Assembly: GCF_038622445.1 (NCBI RefSeq)
Contig: NZ_CP152019.1
Coordinates: 1,896,501 to 1,960,500 of the forward strand
Direction of reading: 5' to 3'
From: Sporosarcina sp. FSL K6-1522
GTDB lineage: Bacteria; Bacillota; Bacilli; Bacillales_A; Planococcaceae
DNA length: 64,000 nucleotides
Part shown: one piece after another, positions 59,228-64,000 of the stretch
How positions within the stretch are numbered: position 1 is the first letter of the stretch
Layout: each line of letters opens with the position of its first letter
Translations under genes and position numbers: made by a program
Notes under the pieces: model-generated
The model's input: only the letters and a program-made list of their open reading frames with translations
Database searches by the model: none
What the model was told of the DNA's origin: nothing

Positions 59228-59383
59228 ATGGATAACAGTTATTTCGTAGGATGGGGGACGCTTGCGTTGATTAACGCAGGGCTTGCGCAAGGCAAAAACA
59301 GAAGTGGTTTTAATTGGTTTCTTCTTTCATTAGTATTAGGACCGGTTGCAACGTTTTGCCTTTTACTTGTAGATAAAAGATAA
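59228..59383 (+). CDS. Small membrane protein, 51 aa
   Basis: A short ORF with a GAAAGGAG site about 11 nt upstream. It reads MDNSYFVGWGTLALINAG, then LAQGKNRSGFNWFLLSLVLGPVAT..., ending in CLLLVDKR. Its two hydrophobic stretches are separated by a basic KNR turn. The KNRSGFNWFLLSLVLGPVATF-type segment is a common pattern of small membrane proteins in bacteria, probably antiparallel two-helix proteins. It is 37 bp after the MutS-like gene, probably in the same transcript. Function not recognised. Confidence 0.7.
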   Translation: MDNSYFVGWGTLALINAGLAQGKNRSGFNWFLLSLVLGPVATFCLLLVDKR

Positions 59384-59454
59384 TTCGCTCTAATGCGTTT
59401 CTCTATGGTAAACTATTTCTAAAGTCGAAATAAATACGTCTAGGGGGAAAGTAT

Positions 59455-60834
59455 ATGTCTACTGAAGTGAACATTATTTTCGTGAACGATCCAATCATCT
59501 CGGATAATTTGGCGGTTAAGCAATTTGTGGACAGGCAGCAAGCGGGTCATTGTTCTATACTAATTGGCGAAACACAGTATATTGTTGTGAAGGAGTGCAA
59601 GGAAGCGACACTTGAAAAAGTACGCGCTATAGCGGGAAATATTGCCCGTGATGTGAGTGCTCAAAAAGTATACACAGCCATTGTGGCAGAAGGTATATTG
59701 ACCACAGCATTTCCAACGTTGAATAAAGACGCTGTTGTAACGGCATTTGTGGAAGGGTGGCAACTTGGAGCGTATCAGTTTGTTACGTATAAATCCGAGG
59801 TAACGGCCATCCAAACGGAGCTACACATTCAAGGAGATGAAGCGCAAGCTTTTGTGGAAGCCGGTAAAATCCGTGCAGAAGCCACAGCATTTTCCCGCGA
59901 TTTGATGAATGAATTATCGAATGTCTTAAATCCAGCAACGTTCCCAGAAGTATTGAAGAACAACTTTGAAGGGACAGGCGTGGAAGTGACTGTGCTGGAC
60001 AAAGACAAGCTTGAACAAATGGGGATGAATGGTGTTCTCACAGTTGGGCGTGGTAGTGTTTATCAACCTTCATTTGTAGAACTTGCTTATCAAGGAGATG
60101 CATCAAAGCCACTCGTTGCACTCGTTGGAAAAGGTGTGACGTTCGATACGGGTGGTATTAGCTTGAAGAGTGGAAGAGATTTGAGCGAGATGCGCATGGA
60201 CATGGGCGGAGCGGCTGCAGTTTCGGGTGCGCTGACTTTACTGGCTAAATCGAAAGCAAAAGTCAATGTTGTAGCACTGATGCCAATCGTGGAAAATATA
60301 CCGGATAGCACATCTGTACTACCTGGTGAAGTCATTACATACAAAAATGGCTTGACGGTGCAAGTTGGTAATACAGATGCAGAAGGGCGACTTATTTTAG
60401 CGGATGCGCTTATTCGTGCTGGTGAGTGGAAGGCCGAATATATCGTTGACATTGCGACATTAACAGGTGCCATTGCCAATGCGTTAGGTGCGGAACTTGC
60501 GGGTGTCTTTGGAGATGAAGCACTTTCGAGTGAGATGAAAAAAATTGGCGATGAAAACGGAGATTTTGTTTGGCCGATGCCATTGGTCGAAGCGTACGAC
60601 AAGACGTTAGCTAGTGACTATGCGGATATGAACAATATGAGTTCATTAACAAGTGCGGGTTCAATCACAGCAGCGCTGTTCCTCCGTCGCTTTGTGCCAA
60701 AAGACAGTAAGTGGTTGCATATCGATATGGCGGGGATGATGAGTAAAAGTCAGGCAACGGGTTATTATGCAAAATCTGCAACAGGGTATGGCGCGCGTTT
60801 ATTGGCGGATTTCACGACACATATTTCACAATAA
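59455..60834 (+). CDS. pepA: Leucyl aminopeptidase (M17, PepA-like)
   Basis: A 459-aa cytosolic metalloaminopeptidase. The M17 catalytic domain is complete: ALVGKGVTFDTGGISLKSG (metal Lys/Asp), MDMGGAAAVSGAL, and the family signature NTDAEGRLILADAL with the Arg and metal Asp/Glu. The C-terminus is LHIDMAGMMSKS. The N-terminal alpha/beta domain is shorter and less conserved than in E. coli PepA (about 500 aa). TAGGGGGAAAG precedes the ATG. Single gene with a strong terminator. Confidence 0.94.
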   Translation: MSTEVNIIFVNDPIISDNLAVKQFVDRQQAGHCSILIGETQYIVVKECKEATLEKVRAIAGNIARDVSAQKVYTAIVAEGILTTAFPTLNKDAVVTAFVEGWQLGAYQFVTYKSEVTAIQTELHIQGDEAQAFVEAGKIRAEATAFSRDLMNELSNVLNPATFPEVLKNNFEGTGVEVTVLDKDKLEQMGMNGVLTVGRGSVYQPSFVELAYQGDASKPLVALVGKGVTFDTGGISLKSGRDLSEMRMDMGGAAAVSGALTLLAKSKAKVNVVALMPIVENIPDSTSVLPGEVITYKNGLTVQVGNTDAEGRLILADALIRAGEWKAEYIVDIATLTGAIANALGAELAGVFGDEALSSEMKKIGDENGDFVWPMPLVEAYDKTLASDYADMNNMSSLTSAGSITAALFLRRFVPKDSKWLHIDMAGMMSKSQATGYYAKSATGYGARLLADFTTHISQ

Positions 60835-60882
60835 CAACCAAAGTGCTTAGGGAAAATGACTAAGCACTTTGGTTGTTTTTTT
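60833..60882 (+). terminator. Terminator of pepA
   Basis: AACAACCAAAGTGCTTAG pairs perfectly with CTAAGCACTTTGGTTGTT, followed by a T-run; an 18-bp stem with a 9-nt loop. Confidence 0.95.
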
Positions 60883-60932
60883 TATTCACTAGAGCGCCTT
60901 GCGTATTTGTATAAAGATAGTTATTGAAGTTG

Positions 60933-60960
60933 CCACATCCCACTGGGGTGTGGTATTTTT
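60933..60960 (+). terminator. Second terminator-like hairpin
   Basis: CCACATCCC-ACT-GGGGTGTGG followed by TATTTTT. It lies 50 bp after the pepA terminator in a gap with no gene, so it may be a back-up or may end a short RNA. The other 170 bp up to the receptor gene show nothing clear. Confidence 0.6.
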
Positions 60961-61136
60961 AGTGGTTTTTCTAACCCATAAATTACCGCTATTATTTTCT
61001 AAATCTTATAGTACAATGGAGTATTGCGGAATGAAGTAATTTCAAATCTATGAAATTACTAAAAAATACACAGTTTTGCTCTAATTAAATAAGGGTATCG
61101 TCAGACAAAAGAACTAATTTGAAAGGCAGTGATGAG

Positions 61137-62858
61137 ATGTTTAAATTACAATCAATTAAAACAAAAATGCTTACGCTGACGGCATTGATGTTTTTGATCC
61201 CGAGCTTATTTATAGGATTATTTGAATACAAACAAGCAAGTAATTATTTAAACGTCATCGGAGAAGAGGGAATACAAGATAAGGTTCTTATTGCACTTTC
61301 AACAATTGCGCATCTTCAGCAACAAGTAGCAGAGGGAGACCTTTCAGTAGAAACAGCCCAAGAGATGGCGAAAACGCAGTTAGTTGGGACGTTGGGGGCT
61401 GATGGAAAACGACCGCTCACTTCGGCATTTACTTTCGGTGCGGATGGCTATATTACCATTTTAGATGCAGATGGTAATTTGCTTGGACATCCAACATCGG
61501 AAGGGGACAATCTTTATCAGGAAAAGGATCACAACGGCGTTTCTTATATTCAAGATTTTATTGAAAAAGCCAGTCAAGGTGGGGGATACACGCAATATAT
61601 TTGGGAGGGCGATGACAAAATCGCTTTTTCAGTCAAAGATGAAGAGTGGGGCTGGGTGCTGAGTGGCAGTGCTTATTATAAGGATTTTAACCAGCCGGCA
61701 AATGAATTACTTACATCGCTGGCCATCACGATTGCCATTATTGCGGCAATAGGTATCCCGCTTGTGTATATCTTCGTATCTCGTATGGCGCAACCGATTA
61801 TCAACGTTCGAGATGAGATGATGGAACTTTCTGAAGGGAATTTAGCTGTCGATGAAATGGCGAATAAGCGCAAAGATGAGCTTGGTGATTTGGCGAATAG
61901 CTTTAATACGATGTTGCGTAATTTAAGGGGAATTGTTACTAATATCCAAGTTAATGCGGAACAAGTAGCGGCAACAGCTGAGCAATTGAGTGCTAGTTCT
62001 GAAGAATCGAGTGCGGCAAGTGAAGAGGTCGCGGTTTCGATTCAAGTGATTTCGGAAGAAAATGTAGATTCTTTGCAAGGTACACGTGTGGCAAAAGGAA
62101 TTGTACAGGAAATGAATAATAGTATCGACTCGATTACAAGTAGTGTGGTCGATTTATCGGAGACAGCAACGGCTACGGAGAACAATGCAAGTACAGGATT
62201 TGGTGTGTTAAGTCGGGCAAAAGACCAGATGCATCTAATCCAAAGTTCGAGCAACGAGACGTCGAAAATTATTTTATCATTAGGCGAAACATCGCTTGAA
62301 GTGGGGAAAATCATTTCGTTAATCGAGAATATCTCTAACCAAACGAATTTACTGGCGTTAAATGCTGCAATTGAAGCGGCGCGAGCTGGGGAGCATGGAC
62401 TAGGCTTTGCCGTTGTTGCCAATGAAGTGCGGCAGTTGTCTGAGCAGTCCAATCATGCAACGAGTCAGGTCAATCAGCTCATTACAGACATTCAAACTAA
62501 AATAAACCTAACGGTGACAGCGGTACAAGAAGAGGAAAAAGAGATTGATCAGGGAAGAACGCTTGTCGATTCGGCGAGTCAATCATTGTCGGTGATTATC
62601 TCGGATATCGGTAATGTTACGAGTCAAGTGCAAAGCATTAACGTGGCTATACAAGATATTAATGAGAGTAGTGCAGAGCTTCTTCAAACAATTGGGCAAG
62701 CCGAGCAAGGGGCTATTAAAACGGTGGATCAAAGCGCCAATGTCGCAGCTTCTGCCGAGCAGCAGAGTGCAAGTATCGAGGAAATTACGTCTGCCTCTGA
62801 AACCCTCGCGCATATGGCGAGTGAGTTGCAAGATATCGTTGGGAAATTTAAGGTGTAG
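61137..62858 (+). CDS. Methyl-accepting chemotaxis protein
   Basis: A 573-aa transmembrane receptor: TM1 at about residues 10-30, an extracellular single-Cache domain ([39 protein letters not shown]), TM2 near 195-215, HAMP ([19 protein letters not shown]), and the coiled-coil signalling domain. The tip hairpin [42 protein letters not shown] (split) that binds CheA/CheW is intact. The ATG at 61137 has AAAGGCAG upstream; a TTG 18 bases earlier is less likely. It is encoded alone. Small organic acids or amino acids are typical Cache ligands. Confidence 0.92.
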   Translation: MFKLQSIKTKMLTLTALMFLIPSLFIGLFEYKQASNYLNVIGEEGIQDKVLIALSTIAHLQQQVAEGDLSVETAQEMAKTQLVGTLGADGKRPLTSAFTFGADGYITILDADGNLLGHPTSEGDNLYQEKDHNGVSYIQDFIEKASQGGGYTQYIWEGDDKIAFSVKDEEWGWVLSGSAYYKDFNQPANELLTSLAITIAIIAAIGIPLVYIFVSRMAQPIINVRDEMMELSEGNLAVDEMANKRKDELGDLANSFNTMLRNLRGIVTNIQVNAEQVAATAEQLSASSEESSAASEEVAVSIQVISEENVDSLQGTRVAKGIVQEMNNSIDSITSSVVDLSETATATENNASTGFGVLSRAKDQMHLIQSSSNETSKIILSLGETSLEVGKIISLIENISNQTNLLALNAAIEAARAGEHGLGFAVVANEVRQLSEQSNHATSQVNQLITDIQTKINLTVTAVQEEEKEIDQGRTLVDSASQSLSVIISDIGNVTSQVQSINVAIQDINESSAELLQTIGQAEQGAIKTVDQSANVAASAEQQSASIEEITSASETLAHMASELQDIVGKFKV

Positions 62859-62911
62859 CAAATAGTTTGAGCGAAGATGTTTTAGATAACGAGTGATCAA
62901 TCTAGACAAAG

Positions 62912-62952
62912 AATGCCCTTCTACACATTGAGAAATCGTGTAGAAGGGCATT
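62912..62952. terminator. Terminator after the chemotaxis receptor
   Basis: AATGCCCTTCTACAC and GTGTAGAAGGGCATT form a perfect 15-bp stem with an 11-nt loop, flanked by AAAG and TATC. Confidence 0.85.
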
Positions 62953-63054
62953 TATCTGAATTCAGCTGAAGACTCTCACATCTATAAGTCGCGGGATGAA
63001 TGCAAGAAGCCTTTCTTTCAGTGGAAGTTCAAACTCCGGCTGAATTCAGATAAA
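62951..63054 (-). mobile_element. IR-bounded fragment resembling an IS200/IS605-type end
   Basis: Perfect 16-bp inverted repeats (TTTATCTGAATTCAGC at 62951-62966, GCTGAATTCAGATAAA at 63039-63054) bound 72 bp. The interior, TCTATAAGTCGCGGG...GCAAGAAGCC...GGAAGTTCAAAC, recalls the structured right end of IS605/TnpB-type elements. No transposase or TnpB gene is present. It runs directly into element A, forming a composite of about 190 bp. The mobile-element assignment is tentative. Confidence 0.4.
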
Positions 63055-63143
63055 GCCTCCAGCGGATGTCACGGATTTTTAGGGGAGTTTTTCGAGCAAA
63101 CTCGAAAAAAAATCCGGACGCAATTACGCCGAGGTGTAATTGA
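63051..63143 (-). repeat. Palindromic dispersed repeat (element A), copy 2 (inverted)
   Basis: The reverse complement begins TCAATTACACCTCGGCGTAATT and continues CCGGATTTTTTTTCGAG...GTGACATCCGCTGGAGGC, matching 57181-57271 over its whole length. It abuts the stop codon of the methyltransferase gene, so it may act as its terminator. Confidence 0.8.
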
Positions 63144-64000
63144 TTATTCACATACAAGCACTTGTCTAGAAAATGTCCCTTTTTTCGCGATACAGCGATC
63201 GACGATTGTAAAGCCGGCCTCTTCAATCATGTGGTCGATTGTATCAATCGTCACAATGATGGCTTTCTTCGTAAAGCGGCGTGCTTCTTTAATAATGTCC
63301 AGCTGCTCATCCTCTGTAATATGGGTGAATAAATTATACGGCATATCAATAATCGTCACATCGTAGTCATTCGCAACTTCTGCAATGGGGCCGATTGTGA
63401 CATCGCCTTGTAATCCGAAATGGGCGATGTTTTTTCGAGAACCTAGCACGACGAGTGGGTTAATGTCCCGACCGACGATGTCAATGCCCATCGATAACGC
63501 TTCAACTAATACAGTGCCAATGCCGCAGCAAGGATCGATCGCTCGAACGCTTTCAGGATGAGGCACTGCAATATTGGCGACTGCTCGGGCGACACGCGTG
63601 CTTAATGCTGTCGAATACATGTGTGGTTTTTGCTGGTGTTGGAACCACACAGCTTCGCTTTCAACATATTCTCCGAAGTACCATTTTTCGTCTAGTACCA
63701 TAACGCCGAAAACTCTATCAGGTTGCTCTAAATCAGGTTCACCATCAATTCTCAAACCAATCTCACGTTCGATTTTCCGTCGTTTCGAATGGCCAATCTT
63801 TTTCGTCGTATCGAGATCAACCGTATTTAAACAGATGACTCGAAATGTTGATGTACCTAAAGTAAGCTGTTCAACTTGCTGCGCGATGTCTTCCAAGCTT
63901 GTTCCTTTATAGAACACATCCAATCGTTCTTTCATAAAAGGACTCCGACTTGGCGCAATGCCAATCGTACTTATTAATACATTGGCAGACACATCGAATC
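63144..64000 (-). CDS. TRM11-like RNA (guanine-N2) methyltransferase, 5'-truncated
   Basis: The frame is open to the window edge, so at least 285 residues are seen and the true start lies outside; a GTG near the edge is not needed. The SAM-binding part has IDPCCGIGTVLVEALSMGIDIVGRDINP (split) and the catalytic-type motif IDMPYNLF, where DPPY is usual. The middle part with HSKRRKIEREIGLRIDG and WYFGEYVESEAVWFQHQQKPHMYS is typical of TRM11/THUMP-type tRNA m2G10 methyltransferases. The substrate is inferred from family only. Confidence 0.8.
   Translation of the reverse strand, partial: FDVSANVLISTIGIAPSRSPFMKERLDVFYKGTSLEDIAQQVEQLTLGTSTFRVICLNTVDLDTTKKIGHSKRRKIEREIGLRIDGEPDLEQPDRVFGVMVLDEKWYFGEYVESEAVWFQHQQKPHMYSTALSTRVARAVANIAVPHPESVRAIDPCCGIGTVLVEALSMGIDIVGRDINPLVVLGSRKNIAHFGLQGDVTIGPIAEVANDYDVTIIDMPYNLFTHITEDEQLDIIKEARRFTKKAIIVTIDTIDHMIEEAGFTIVDRCIAKKGTFSRQVLVCE

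Noticed and set aside
59455-60834. PepA as a XerCD/cer accessory DNA-binding protein
   Set aside because: No recombination site is nearby and the N-terminal domain is short. The plain aminopeptidase role is sufficient.

Overview
The window looks like chromosomal DNA of a low-GC Gram-positive Bacillales bacterium, most likely Planococcaceae (Sporosarcina, Lysinibacillus or a relative). The signs are AGGAGG-type ribosome binding sites, frequent TTG/GTG starts, T-box leaders, CcpA-type cre palindromes, and Bacillus-like proteins (SipS-type signal peptidase, FbaA, CitMHS with a CitST-like two-component system, BpsA/YpbQ). No rRNA, tRNA, CRISPR array, intact prophage or intact transposase was seen.

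Region 1 (1-19.5 kb) is a large carbohydrate catabolic locus on the + strand. It holds an inosose dehydratase (iolE-like, cut by the left edge), three Gfo/Idh/MocA dehydrogenases, two further TIM-barrel isomerases, a zinc alcohol dehydrogenase, one RbsA/RbsC-type ABC transporter with FOUR paralogous substrate-binding lipoproteins, a split transketolase, an aldehyde dehydrogenase, a tartrate/D-malate-type oxidative decarboxylase and a class II aldolase. The likely substrate is a cyclitol or a 3-keto-type sugar. The exact route does not match a pathway I can name. Two gene-end remnants show that one substrate-binding gene arose by tandem duplication followed by deletion. CcpA-like palindromes precede the second gene and the transketolase.

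Region 2 (19.6-27.9 kb) holds an MFS transporter, a decayed YxjG/MetE-like pseudogene, signal peptidase I, a GNAT acetyltransferase, a UvrD-like helicase translationally coupled to a FluC/CrcB fluoride channel pair, a two-gene chromate transporter and a divergent LysR regulator.

Region 3 (28-35.6 kb) is a ketone-body / short-chain acid module: acetoacetyl-CoA synthetase, a TetR regulator, CoA-transferase subunits A and B, 3-hydroxybutyrate dehydrogenase, thiolase and an MFS permease, with a perfect cre-like palindrome in front of the transferase genes.

Region 4 (35.8-43.6 kb) has a membrane-anchored nuclease. It is followed by two T-box leaders that both appear to specify tyrosine (UAC), each in front of an NhaC-family antiporter, with a PqqB-like metallo-hydrolase between them. 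A type III polyketide synthase/methyltransferase pair and a DUF188 protein follow. A 72-nt structured repeat is inserted in the first T-box leader.

Region 5 (43.7-64 kb) contains a DinB protein, a citrate-type two-component system and CitMHS transporter, BrnQ, a PadR/HAAS/DUF4097 cluster present in two forms (one fused and apparently cytosolic, one split and membrane-bound), a DUF1456 protein, an amidase, a LuxR regulator, an AlkD-like protein, a membrane-anchored MutS-like ATPase, a 51-residue membrane protein, leucyl aminopeptidase, a chemotaxis receptor and a TRM11-like methyltransferase cut by the right edge. Several small dispersed repeats lie in the intergenic gaps: a MITE-like element, a palindromic repeat, a double-hairpin element with compensatory changes, and an IS605-like end.
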